A stretch of 50,447 nucleotides of DNA from JBKPDV01 sp046728075 (GTDB lineage Bacteria; Acidobacteriota; Thermoanaerobaculia; UBA5066; Gp7-AA6), in assembly GCA_046728075.1 (NCBI GenBank), contig JBKPDV010000066.1, positions 1 through 50,447 of the forward strand, read 5' to 3'. A program made the translations under genes and the position numbers. The notes below the pieces were generated by a model. That model was not told the DNA's origin. It ran no database searches and saw only the letters and a list, made by a program, of their open reading frames with translations. Shown piece after piece: positions 8,570 through 16,136 of this stretch (positions are counted from its first letter, which is position 1; each line of letters starts with the position of its first letter).

Positions 8570-10393
8570 TTGGGCAGAATCCTCGGCATCGACCTGGGCA
8601 CGACCAACTGCTGCGTGGCGGTGGTGGAAGGAGTCACGCCTCAGGTGCTGACCAACCGGGAGGGGAGCCGGACGACCCCGTCGATCACCGGATTCACCGA
8701 GGACAACGAGAGGCTCGTCGGCCAGATCGCCAAACGCCAGGCCATCACCAACCCGATGAACACCGTCTTCGCGGTGAAGCGTCTGGTCGGCCGCAAGTTC
8801 GAATCGGAGGAGACGCAGCACGCCCGCGAAGTTCTTCCCTATGAAGTCGTGCGCGCAGTCAACGGCGATGTCAAAATCCGCGCGCGGGGGCGCGAGTACA
8901 GCCCCGAGGAGATCTCCGCGTTCATCCTGAAGGAGATCAAGGAATTCTCCGAGGAGGCCCTCGGCGAGGAGATCAACGAAGCGATCATCACCGTGCCCGC
9001 GTACTTCGACGACGCGCAGCGCCAGGCCACCCGAGACGCGGGGCGCATCGCGGGTCTGGAAGTCCTGCGGATCATCAACGAGCCGACGGCGGCGGCGCTC
9101 GCCTATGGTCTCGAGCGGAAGGGAAGCGAGGTCGTCGCGGTCTACGACCTGGGCGGTGGAACCTTCGATATCTCGATTCTCGAGCTGGGCGAAGGGATCT
9201 ACGAGGTCAAGTCGACGGCGGGCGACACCTACCTGGGCGGCGAGGACTTCGACAAGAAGATCATGGATTGGATGCTGGACGACTTCAAGAAGTCCACCGG
9301 TATTGATCTGAAGCAGGACCGGATGGCACTCCAACGACTCAAAGAGGCGGCGGAGAAGGCCAAGTGCGAGTTGTCGACGGCGACGGAGACCACGATTACG
9401 CTGCCCTTCATCTCGGCGGACGCTTCGGGCCCCAAGCACATCAACCGGACTCTCACGCGGGATCGGTTCGAGACGCTCGTCGCGGATCTGATCGACCGGA
9501 CGGCAGCGCCGTGCCTGGACGCCCTGCAGGCGGCCGGACTCAAGCCCGCGGACGTCGATCAAGTCATCCTGGTCGGCGGCCAGACGCGCACACCGAAGGT
9601 CCAGCGCATGGTCGCGGAGCTCTTCGGCCGCGAGCCCAACCGCGAGATCAACCCGGACGAGGTCGTGGCGATCGGCGCGGCCATCCAGGGCGGCGTTCTC
9701 AAGGGGGAGATCAAGGACGTCGTGCTTCTGGACGTCACGCCCCTGTCGCTCGGCCTGGAGACTCATGGCGGTGTGTTCGAAAAGCTCATCGAGCGCAATT
9801 CCACGATTCCGACCAAGAACACGAAGGTGTTCACCACGGTTGCCGACAACCAGTCCGTCGTGGAGATTCACGTTCTCCAGGGCGAGCGCGAGGTCGCGCG
9901 CGAGAACAAGTCGCTCGGCCGGTTCGAGCTGGTGGGAATCCCCGCGGCCCCCCGCGGTGTTCCGCAGATCGAAGTGACGTTCGCCATCGACTCCAACGGA
10001 ATCGTCAACGTCTCGGCCCGCGACCTCGCGACCGGCAAGGCCCAGGGGATCCAGATCAATCCGGCGGGCGGGCTCTCCCAGGCCGAGATCGACAAGATCA
10101 TCAAGGAGGCTTCCGCGTTCGCCGAGGCCGACCATGTGCGGCGCGAGCTCGCGCAGCTGAAGGCGCGGCTGGAGGCGATGCTGGCGTCCAACGAGAAAGT
10201 GCTCGGGGAGTTCGGCTCGGCGCTCGCCGCCGATGAGCGCGAGCGCATCGAGGAAACCCTCAAGAGATCGCACGAGATCGCGTCCGTCGGAGACTCCCGG
10301 GACGCCCTGAACGAGGCCCTCTTCGATATGCAGGGGGTTTCCAAGGTGTTGACGAGAGTGATGCTGCAGAGAGCCGGGGCGGCGAAGGCCTGA
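8570..10393 (+). CDS. dnaK: Chaperone DnaK (Hsp70)
   Basis: 607 aa. It starts at TTG 8570, after GGAGAG at good spacing; no ATG is available in front of GRILGIDLGTTNCCVAV. The actin-like ATPase domain shows the phosphate-1 and -2 loops and AVYDLGGGTFDISILE. The linker DVVLLDVTPLSLGLET leads to the substrate-binding domain (NQSVVEIHVLQGERE, ITFAIDSNGIVNVSA-like block) and a helical lid. The C-terminus lacks the usual charged EEVD-like tail and ends RAGAAKA. It is the central ATP-driven chaperone with GrpE and DnaJ. Confidence 0.98.
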   Translation: MGRILGIDLGTTNCCVAVVEGVTPQVLTNREGSRTTPSITGFTEDNERLVGQIAKRQAITNPMNTVFAVKRLVGRKFESEETQHAREVLPYEVVRAVNGDVKIRARGREYSPEEISAFILKEIKEFSEEALGEEINEAIITVPAYFDDAQRQATRDAGRIAGLEVLRIINEPTAAALAYGLERKGSEVVAVYDLGGGTFDISILELGEGIYEVKSTAGDTYLGGEDFDKKIMDWMLDDFKKSTGIDLKQDRMALQRLKEAAEKAKCELSTATETTITLPFISADASGPKHINRTLTRDRFETLVADLIDRTAAPCLDALQAAGLKPADVDQVILVGGQTRTPKVQRMVAELFGREPNREINPDEVVAIGAAIQGGVLKGEIKDVVLLDVTPLSLGLETHGGVFEKLIERNSTIPTKNTKVFTTVADNQSVVEIHVLQGEREVARENKSLGRFELVGIPAAPRGVPQIEVTFAIDSNGIVNVSARDLATGKAQGIQINPAGGLSQAEIDKIIKEASAFAEADHVRRELAQLKARLEAMLASNEKVLGEFGSALAADERERIEETLKRSHEIASVGDSRDALNEALFDMQGVSKVLTRVMLQRAGAAKA

Positions 10394-10397
10394 AGGA

Positions 10398-10481
10398 GTC
10401 GACAGTCGACAGTCGACAGTCGACAGCCGGGGAGAACTTCTGAAATTCAAACTGTGGACTGATGACTGTGGACTGTTGACT
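10398..10481. repeat. Paired 7-nt array, unit GTCGACA
   Basis: Left arm 10398-10426 is four perfect GTCGACA units. Right arm 10451-10481 is ACTGTGG, ACTGATG, ACTGTGG and ACTGTTG. The spacer is 24 nt. The right arm touches the dnaJ start, leaving no room for a normal ribosome site. Confidence 0.92.
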
Positions 10482-10483
10482 TG

Positions 10484-11584
10484 ATGATGAACGAAAAGCG
10501 TGATTATTACGAGATACTGAGTGTCAGGCGCGATGTTGGCGCTGCCGAGCTGAAATCCGCTTATCGCAAGCTCGCTCTCCAGCACCACCCGGACCGTAAC
10601 CCCAACAACCCGGAAGCGGCCGAACGGTTCAAGGAGGCGTCCGAGGCCTACGCCGTGCTTTCGGATCCGGACAAGCGCGCGCGCTACGATCAATTCGGAC
10701 ACGCCGGAGTCGGGGCCTCGGCCGGGAGCGGGTTTTCTGGATTTGATTTCGGCGACTTCTCCGATCTGTTCGGGGAGATCTTCGGCTTTGGCGGGGGAGG
10801 CCGCGGGCCGCGCGCGCCCGCCGGAAGCGATCTCGTCTATCGAATGGAGATCTCCTTCCGCGACGCCGCCTTCGGGTTGGAGGCTCCCTTGCTCATCTCC
10901 CGGATGGAGCCATGCGCGGAGTGCGGCGGATCCGGCGCCGAGAAGGGAACGCGTCCCAAGACCTGCAGCGCGTGCGGCGGCCGGGGACGCGAGCGCCTCT
11001 CGCAGGGTTTCCTGATGATCACGCGCCCGTGCAGCCGCTGCCGGGGAGAAGGAGTGACGATCGAGAAACTCTGCGGCGCCTGCCGCGGGCAGGGACGCCA
11101 GCGGGCGTCGCAGTCGCTGACGATCCGCATCCCCGCCGGAGTCGAAACGGGCTCGCGCCTCCGACTGTCGGGAGAGGGGGACGCCGGGAGCAACGGTAGC
11201 CCGGCCGGAGACCTCTACGTCGTCCTGACGGTGCGGCCCGATGAAGTCTTCGAACGCGAAGAGGATCACGTGATCCTCAAGCTCACGCTTCCGTATCCCA
11301 CGCTCGTTCTGGGCGGAGAGGTCACGGTGCCGACGCTCGAGGGGACCGAGAAGATCTCCATCGCGGCGGGCACGCCCGCCGGCTCGGAGGTCCGCCTTCG
11401 CGGCAAGGGCTTCGGCCGGATCGGGCAACGAGGGCGCGGGGATCTGATCGTGCGCGTCGGTGTCGACGTGCCGCAGGCCCCGTCGGCAAAAGAGAAAGAG
11501 CTGCTGCGGCAGTACGCCGAGCTCGTGGGCGCGCCGGTCGGGAAGCCGAGCATGGCCGAGAAGGCGAAGAAGATTTTCAAGTGA
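10484..11584 (+). CDS. dnaJ: Chaperone DnaJ (Hsp40), zinc-finger type
   Basis: About 366 aa. The start is ambiguous among TTG 10481, ATG 10484 and ATG 10487. The J domain has YRKLALQHHPDRN with the HPD triad that stimulates DnaK. A Gly/Phe-rich linker follows (SGFSGFDFGDFSDLFGEIFG), then four complete CxxCxGxG zinc motifs (CAECGGSG, CSACGGRG, CSRCRGEG, CGACRGQG) and the two-lobed C-terminal substrate domain. It is separated from dnaK by a paired repeat array rather than an ordinary spacer, so coupling or differential expression may occur here. Confidence 0.96.
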   Translation: MMNEKRDYYEILSVRRDVGAAELKSAYRKLALQHHPDRNPNNPEAAERFKEASEAYAVLSDPDKRARYDQFGHAGVGASAGSGFSGFDFGDFSDLFGEIFGFGGGGRGPRAPAGSDLVYRMEISFRDAAFGLEAPLLISRMEPCAECGGSGAEKGTRPKTCSACGGRGRERLSQGFLMITRPCSRCRGEGVTIEKLCGACRGQGRQRASQSLTIRIPAGVETGSRLRLSGEGDAGSNGSPAGDLYVVLTVRPDEVFEREEDHVILKLTLPYPTLVLGGEVTVPTLEGTEKISIAAGTPAGSEVRLRGKGFGRIGQRGRGDLIVRVGVDVPQAPSAKEKELLRQYAELVGAPVGKPSMAEKAKKIFK

Positions 11585-11669
11585 GCTGTCAGCTGTCAGC
11601 TTTCAGCTATCAGCCAGAATGGCACGACGTTTCCGGGAGCTGAGAGCTGAGAGCTGAAAGCTGAGAGCT
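11585..11669. repeat. Paired 7-nt array, unit GCTGTCA
   Basis: Left arm 11585-11614 is GCTGTCA twice, GCTTTCA, GCTATCA. Right arm 11637-11669 is GAGCTGA three times, AAGCTGA, GAGCT. The left arm starts right after the dnaJ stop and the right arm runs into the TTG start of prmA. Confidence 0.92.
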
Positions 11670-12496
11670 TGCCCCGTCTCAAGTACTCCCGCCTCTCGAT
11701 TCCCCGCAAGGCCAAGGACGATGCCGTCGTCGGTCTGCTGTGGCTCCACGAGACGCTCGGGTTCGCCCAGGAAGGGCGGGACCTCGTGGCCTGTTTCCGC
11801 GACGCGGACCGGGCGCGGAACGCCCAGCGGGAGCTCGAGACTCGAGGCGTGCGCTGCGAGCTCGTCACGGACATTCCCGAAGAAGACCCTCTCGAGGCGT
11901 TTCGCCTCGCCTCGCGGCCCTTCGCTGTGGGACAGCGGTTCTGGATCGATCCGGGCGAGCCTTCCGACTCACAACCTCCGTCCGACCGGATCGCTCTGCG
12001 GCTTCCCGCCTCCCGCGCCTTCGGGACCGGCGGCCATGAATCGACGCGGCTGGTCCTGCTCGCTCTGGAGGAGGAGCCGCCCGTCGACCTCGACGTTCTG
12101 GACGTCGGCACGGGCTCGGGCGTCCTGGCGCTGGCGGCCGCCGCGCTCGCGGCTCGCCGGTCGGTCGGGCTCGACACGGACTTAGACGCCGTCTGCGTTG
12201 CGGAAGAGAACCGCCGGCGGCATTCCTTCGGACAGACCGTCCGCTTCCTCGCGGCCGGAATCGAAGCCGTGGCGGGGCAGTTTCACCTCGTGCTCGCCAA
12301 CCTGCTTCCTGAGGAATTCCTCCCGATCCGCCGGCGCGTGCTCGCCCGCGTGGCCCCTCAGGGGCGCGCGATTCTCTCGGGAATCTCGCGCGATCGGGAG
12401 GACGAGGTGCTCGACCGCGTCCGGTCCGAGCGCTGGCGGCTGGCGGGACGGCGCAGCGAGAACGAATGGACGAGCCTGACTCTCGAGCGCGCCTGA
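11669..12496 (+). CDS. prmA: Ribosomal protein L11 methyltransferase-like protein
   Basis: 275 aa. The only plausible start is TTG 11669, whose first T is the last base of the repeat array. The SAM-binding core has the PrmA signature AFGTGGHEST (about 112-121), motif I VLDVGTGSGVLALAA and LANLLPEEFL in place of the common NIL. PrmA trimethylates L11. The gene order dnaJ-prmA-rsmE is the same as in Firmicutes. The C-terminal 31 nt overlap rsmE in another frame. Confidence 0.9.
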   Translation: MPRLKYSRLSIPRKAKDDAVVGLLWLHETLGFAQEGRDLVACFRDADRARNAQRELETRGVRCELVTDIPEEDPLEAFRLASRPFAVGQRFWIDPGEPSDSQPPSDRIALRLPASRAFGTGGHESTRLVLLALEEEPPVDLDVLDVGTGSGVLALAAAALAARRSVGLDTDLDAVCVAEENRRRHSFGQTVRFLAAGIEAVAGQFHLVLANLLPEEFLPIRRRVLARVAPQGRAILSGISRDREDEVLDRVRSERWRLAGRRSENEWTSLTLERA

Positions 12497-13203
12497 TCGT
12501 CGAGCGCTGCCCGAACCGCCAGGGCGAGACCGAGCTCTCGCGGGGCGAAGTCGCCCACGCCCGGGCGCGACGACTCCAGCGCGGTGATCCCGTCGTGCTG
12601 ATCGACGGGACGGGAACGGAGGCGCGCGGCACGTTGCTGCGGCTCTCCCGCGACGCCGCAGCCGTTTTCGTGGAAGAGATTCGCCACGGGCCGGATTCCC
12701 GAGAACGCATCGCGCTCTTCGTCGCGGGATTGAAGCGCGAGCGGCTCTCGTGGATCGCGGAAAAGGCCACCGAGCTCGGGGCCACCGCCCTGACCGTCGT
12801 CTCGACGGACCGCACCCAGCGCTTCCGCGCCACTCCCGAATTGTCGCAGCGGCTCACACGCGTCGCACAGGAGGCCGCCAAACAGTGTGGAAGCGCCCGG
12901 TGGCCCGCCATCTCCGGCTTCCGCGATTTGTCAGACATCCTTTCGGAAGAGCGGGACGCCACACGTCTGATCCTCGACCCGAAGGCGCCTCCCTTTCCCT
13001 CTTCGCTCGAGGCCCCGCTCGCCCTCCTGATCGGCCCGGAAGGGGGCTGGACGGAGAAGGAACGCGCGGCCGCCGGGGAGAAGGGATGGATCGCCGCCTC
13101 CCTGCCCGCCGGCCTGCTCCGCGCCGAGACCGCCGCGATTGCGGCGCTCGTCCTGGCGCGAGCCGCGCTCGAGCGCAGCGCCGGCGAAAGGCGAAAGGCG
13201 TAA
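12466..13203 (+). CDS. rsmE: 16S rRNA m3U1498 methyltransferase RsmE
   Basis: 245 aa. The N-terminal PUA-like part (residues 1-75) is followed by the SPOUT knot: ALFVAGLKRERLSWIAEKATELG, then LLIGPEGGWTEKE and LPAGLLRAETAAIAALV, the SAM-binding knot of this family. It overlaps prmA by 31 nt. The last residues GERRKA and the stop codon TAA (13201-13203) are themselves made of GGCGAAA-type repeat units. Confidence 0.95.
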   Translation: MDEPDSRARLIVERCPNRQGETELSRGEVAHARARRLQRGDPVVLIDGTGTEARGTLLRLSRDAAAVFVEEIRHGPDSRERIALFVAGLKRERLSWIAEKATELGATALTVVSTDRTQRFRATPELSQRLTRVAQEAAKQCGSARWPAISGFRDLSDILSEERDATRLILDPKAPPFPSSLEAPLALLIGPEGGWTEKERAAAGEKGWIAASLPAGLLRAETAAIAALVLARAALERSAGERRKA

Positions 13204-13267
13204 GGCGAAAGGCGATAGCTTTCCTTTCTCCACGCCCTTCGCCCTTCGCCGTTCGCCATTCGCCCGT
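13183..13267. repeat. Paired 7-nt array, unit GGCGAAA
   Basis: Left arm 13183-13217 is GGCGAAA twice, GGCGTAA, GGCGAAA, GGCGATA. Right arm 13233-13267 is CGCCCTT twice, CGCCGTT, CGCCATT, CGCCCGT. The spacer is 15 nt. The left arm encodes the end of RsmE including its stop. The rest of the 134-nt spacer to ilvE shows nothing else clear. Confidence 0.92.
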
Positions 13268-13337
13268 CGTACGTTGACACCCCCTTCCGCGCGGGGAGAT
13301 ACTGGCGCGACACCGACAATCGAACCGGAGGCAGGCG

Positions 13338-14276
13338 ATGTCCTACGAAGACGTCAAGAAGGTCTGGATGAACGGCCGGCTCGTGGACTTCGCCGACGCG
13401 AAGATTCACGCCTTCTCACACGTCTTCCATTACGGCTCGGCGATGTTCGAAGGCGCGCGCGTTTACAAGACGAAGAACGGGCCTGCCGCCTTTCGTCTGG
13501 ACGAGCACATCAAGCGCATGTTCGATTCCTGCAAGGTCTACCGGATGGAGATCCCCTACTCGAAGGAGGAATTCAAGGGAGCGATCTTCGACACGATCCG
13601 AGCCAACGGCTTCGAGGAGTGTTACATCCGGCCCGTGGTGTATCGGGGTTTGGGCGCCCTGGGCGTCAACCCGTTCCGCAGCCCCGTGGAAGTTCTGATC
13701 GCGATCTGGAAGTGGGGTCAGTATCTCGGAGAAGAAGCCATCGAGCAGGGAGTGGACGTCTGCGTTTCTTCCTGGAACCGCATGGCCCCAAACACGTTTC
13801 CGGCGATGGCGAAGGCAACCGGGAATTATCTGAACTCCGCGCTGATCAAGATGGAGGCGATCGTCAACGGCTACACGGAGGGAATCGCGCTCGACAACGC
13901 CGGCCGCGTCTCGGAAGGCAGCGGCGAAAACCTCTTCCTGGTCTATGGAGGCAAGATCCTCACTCCGCCCCTCTCCGGGACGATCCTGCCCGGGATCACA
14001 CGCGACTCCGTTCTGACCCTGGCCCGCGACGCGGGATACACGGTGGTCGAGCAGCAAATCGCGCGAGAGCTCCTTTATATCGCCGATGAGGTCTTCTTTA
14101 CGGGAACGGCCGCCGAGATCACGCCGATCCGGTCCGTCGACCGCATCCCGGTAGGCACGGGCAAGCGCGGCCCCGTCACGGAGCGTCTCCAGAAAGAGTT
14201 CTTCGGGCTGCTCCGGGGAGACTCGGAAGACCGCTACGGCTGGCTCACGCCCATTCCCGTGGAAGCAAAGGTCTAA
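13338..14276 (+). CDS. ilvE: Branched-chain amino acid aminotransferase (class IV PLP)
   Basis: 312 aa from ATG 13338, which follows GGAGG with 6 nt spacing. The fold-type IV signature is intact: FHYGSAMFEGARVY near residue 35, RGLGALGVNP, the PLP lysine in AMAKATGNYLNSALIK, and EGIALDNAGRVSEGSGENLFLV with the cofactor-binding Glu. The LLYIADEVFFTGTAAEITPI block matches branched-chain transaminases rather than D-amino acid or ADC lyases. It catalyses the last step of Ile/Leu/Val synthesis with glutamate. It stands alone, flanked by arrays on both sides. Confidence 0.95.
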   Translation: MSYEDVKKVWMNGRLVDFADAKIHAFSHVFHYGSAMFEGARVYKTKNGPAAFRLDEHIKRMFDSCKVYRMEIPYSKEEFKGAIFDTIRANGFEECYIRPVVYRGLGALGVNPFRSPVEVLIAIWKWGQYLGEEAIEQGVDVCVSSWNRMAPNTFPAMAKATGNYLNSALIKMEAIVNGYTEGIALDNAGRVSEGSGENLFLVYGGKILTPPLSGTILPGITRDSVLTLARDAGYTVVEQQIARELLYIADEVFFTGTAAEITPIRSVDRIPVGTGKRGPVTERLQKEFFGLLRGDSEDRYGWLTPIPVEAKV

Positions 14277-14345
14277 CGTCTAAGGTCCAAAGTCTAAGCT
14301 GCTGGCTGACCGAACCTTAGACCTTGGACTTTAGACTTCAGACCT
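14270..14345. repeat. Paired 7-nt array, unit GGTCTAA
   Basis: Left arm 14270-14297 is GGTCTAA, CGTCTAA, GGTCCAA, AGTCTAA; the first unit supplies the ilvE stop TAA (14274-14276). Right arm 14315-14345 is CCTTAGA, CCTTGGA, CTTTAGA, CTTCAGA. The spacer is 17 nt. Confidence 0.92.
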
Positions 14346-14394
14346 CAATTTCCTTCCAATCCCTCGCCGATAGGCGTAACCTTGTCAACTACTT

Positions 14395-15585
14395 ATGCAT
14401 ATAAATGACCTGCTCAAGATCGCTGTCGAGCGAAAGGCGTCGGACCTCCATCTGAAGGTGTCGGCGTTCCCGGTTCTGCGCATCGACGGGGTGCTCACGC
14501 CCTTAGCCGACGTGCGGCGTCTGATGCAGGAAGACACGATCGCGATGGCCTTCTCGATCATGTCGGCCCGCCAGAAGGAGAAGTTCAAGAACGACTTCGA
14601 GATCGACATCGCGTACTCGGTCCCCAATCTGGGCCGTTTCCGGTGCGCCATCTTCCAGCAGCGGGGCACGGTCGGACTCGTTCTGCGCGTCATCCCGTCG
14701 CGGATCTTGAGCATCCGCGAGCTCTTGCTCCCGCCGGTGATGGAGAAGATCTGCACGGAGCAGCGCGGCCTCGTTCTCTGCACGGGCACCACCGGCTCGG
14801 GCAAATCCACGACGCTCGCCGCGATGATCGACCACATCAACGCGACCCGCAACGAGCACGTGATGACAGTCGAGGACCCGATCGAGTTTCTTCACCGGGA
14901 CAAGAAGTCGATCATCAACCAGCGCGAGGTGGAGGTCGACACGAAGGGCTTCGGGGTGGCGCTTCGAAGCGCACTGCGCCAGGACCCGGACGTCATTCTC
15001 GTGGGCGAAATGCGCGACTACGAGACGATCGAGACGGCTCTGACGGCGGCGGAAACAGGACATCTGGTCTTTTCCACGCTTCACACTCTGGACGCGACGG
15101 AAACGATCAACCGCATCATCGCGGTCTTCCCCCCGCACCAGCAGAAGCAGATCCGCCTACAGCTCGGAGCGGTCTTGAAGGCGGTCATCTCGCTGCGTCT
15201 GATGCCGCGGGCCGACGGCCTCGGCCGAGTTCCGGCCGCCGAGATCCTGCTGCGGACCTCCTATGTCCGGGAGTGCATCGAGAACAAGGAAAAGACCAAG
15301 CTCATCAAGGACGCGATCGCGGCGGGCACCTCGCAGTATGGAATGCAGACCTTCGATCAGTCCCTCTACCAGCTCTACAAGTCCGGCCTCATCACCCTGG
15401 AAGAGGCCCTGCGGCGCGCCACGAACCCCAACGAGTTCAAGCTCAAGATTCAGGGGATCCAGTCCACCTCCGACCTGGCGCGCGAGGAAATGGATGCCGA
15501 GCTGGAGGCGCCGAGCGACTTCAACCCGATGGAGTCGGAAGAGTCGCCGTTTGATTTTTCGAGGCAGCCGCCCGGGACCCGATGA
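14395..15585 (+). CDS. pilT: Type IV pilus twitching ATPase PilT
   Basis: 396 aa. Start ATG 14395 (MHINDLLKIAVERKASDLHLK, the usual PilT opening). Walker A GTTGSGKST is at 131-139, the Asp box VEDPIEFLH follows, then the Walker B region PDVILVGEMRDYETIETALTAAETGHL and the His box STLHTLDATETINRII. PilT powers pilus retraction as a hexamer on the cytoplasmic face. It is slightly longer than the usual ~345 aa because of an acidic tail ending SEESPFDF. No other pilus gene is near; mglA 9 kb away may be a functional partner. Confidence 0.94.
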   Translation: MHINDLLKIAVERKASDLHLKVSAFPVLRIDGVLTPLADVRRLMQEDTIAMAFSIMSARQKEKFKNDFEIDIAYSVPNLGRFRCAIFQQRGTVGLVLRVIPSRILSIRELLLPPVMEKICTEQRGLVLCTGTTGSGKSTTLAAMIDHINATRNEHVMTVEDPIEFLHRDKKSIINQREVEVDTKGFGVALRSALRQDPDVILVGEMRDYETIETALTAAETGHLVFSTLHTLDATETINRIIAVFPPHQQKQIRLQLGAVLKAVISLRLMPRADGLGRVPAAEILLRTSYVRECIENKEKTKLIKDAIAAGTSQYGMQTFDQSLYQLYKSGLITLEEALRRATNPNEFKLKIQGIQSTSDLAREEMDAELEAPSDFNPMESEESPFDFSRQPPGTR

Positions 15586-15588
15586 GCG

Positions 15589-15623
15589 GGCGCTCGGCGC
15601 TCGGCCTTGGGCGCTAGGCGGGA
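15589..15623. repeat. Single 7-nt array, unit GGCGCTC
   Basis: Five units: GGCGCTC twice, GGCCTTG, GGCGCTA, GGCGGGA. It begins just after the pilT stop and ends inside the recX reading frame, occupying the place where the recX start and ribosome site should be. Confidence 0.8.
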
Positions 15624-16136
15624 ACGGCCACGCCTCGCCGGGTCTCCAAAACAGAGCATCCCGATTCCGCGGCGGCGGCTTACGACCGGGCGCTGCGTCT
15701 CCTGACGGTTCGCGCGCGCGGGCGCGCGGAGCTCGGCGCCGACCTCCAACGGCGCGGCTTTTCGAAAGCCTCGGCGCAGGAGGCGCTCGACCGGCTCGCG
15801 GGGCAGAGTCTGCTGGATGATCTCGCGGCGGCGAGGTCCCTCGTCCGGGTCAAAAGCGCGCGCTACGGTCGCGCCCGGATCGAGCGGGAGCTGTCCGGTC
15901 GGGGCTTCTCCGCGGAGACGATCGCGGCGGCGCTGGCGGAGGCCGACCCGTCGGGGGAAGAAAAGTCCCTCGAACGCGCGTTTGCGAAGCTCTGGGCCTC
16001 GAGCGCCGGAACCCCGCGGCAGCGGCGGCGGCAGCGGATCTGGAGCGCGCTGGTGAGGCGGGGCTTCGCCGCCGCTCGAGTTTCTGAGATCATGAAAGGC
16101 TCTCATGACGACGATGAAATCGACCGAGGTCCGTGA
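15618..16136 (+). CDS. recX: RecX family regulatory protein, no canonical start codon found
   Basis: The open frame after TAG 15615-15617 reads AAYDRALRLLTVRARGRAEL, GFSKASAQEALDRLAGQSLLDD, RYGRARIERELSGRGFS and RRGFAAARVSEIM, the three-helix repeats of RecX, which inhibits RecA filaments. It ends at TGA 16134-16136, overlapping alaS by 32 nt. No ATG, GTG or TTG occurs in frame before the conserved region. TTG 15607 in the array is out of frame but would come into frame with one more suitable 7-nt unit. Options are a rare start codon, a frameshifted gene, or a copy-number-controlled start. The coordinates mark the open frame, not a proven start. Confidence 0.7.
   Translation, partial: AGTATPRRVSKTEHPDSAAAAYDRALRLLTVRARGRAELGADLQRRGFSKASAQEALDRLAGQSLLDDLAAARSLVRVKSARYGRARIERELSGRGFSAETIAAALAEADPSGEEKSLERAFAKLWASSAGTPRQRRRQRIWSALVRRGFAAARVSEIMKGSHDDDEIDRGP

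Noticed and set aside
7802..11428. A 1,208-codon open frame antisense to hrcA-grpE-dnaK-dnaJ
   Set aside because: It is a shadow of GC-rich codon usage opposite well-conserved genes, has no recognisable domain and no start signal. Antisense frames opposite dnaK are a known artefact.
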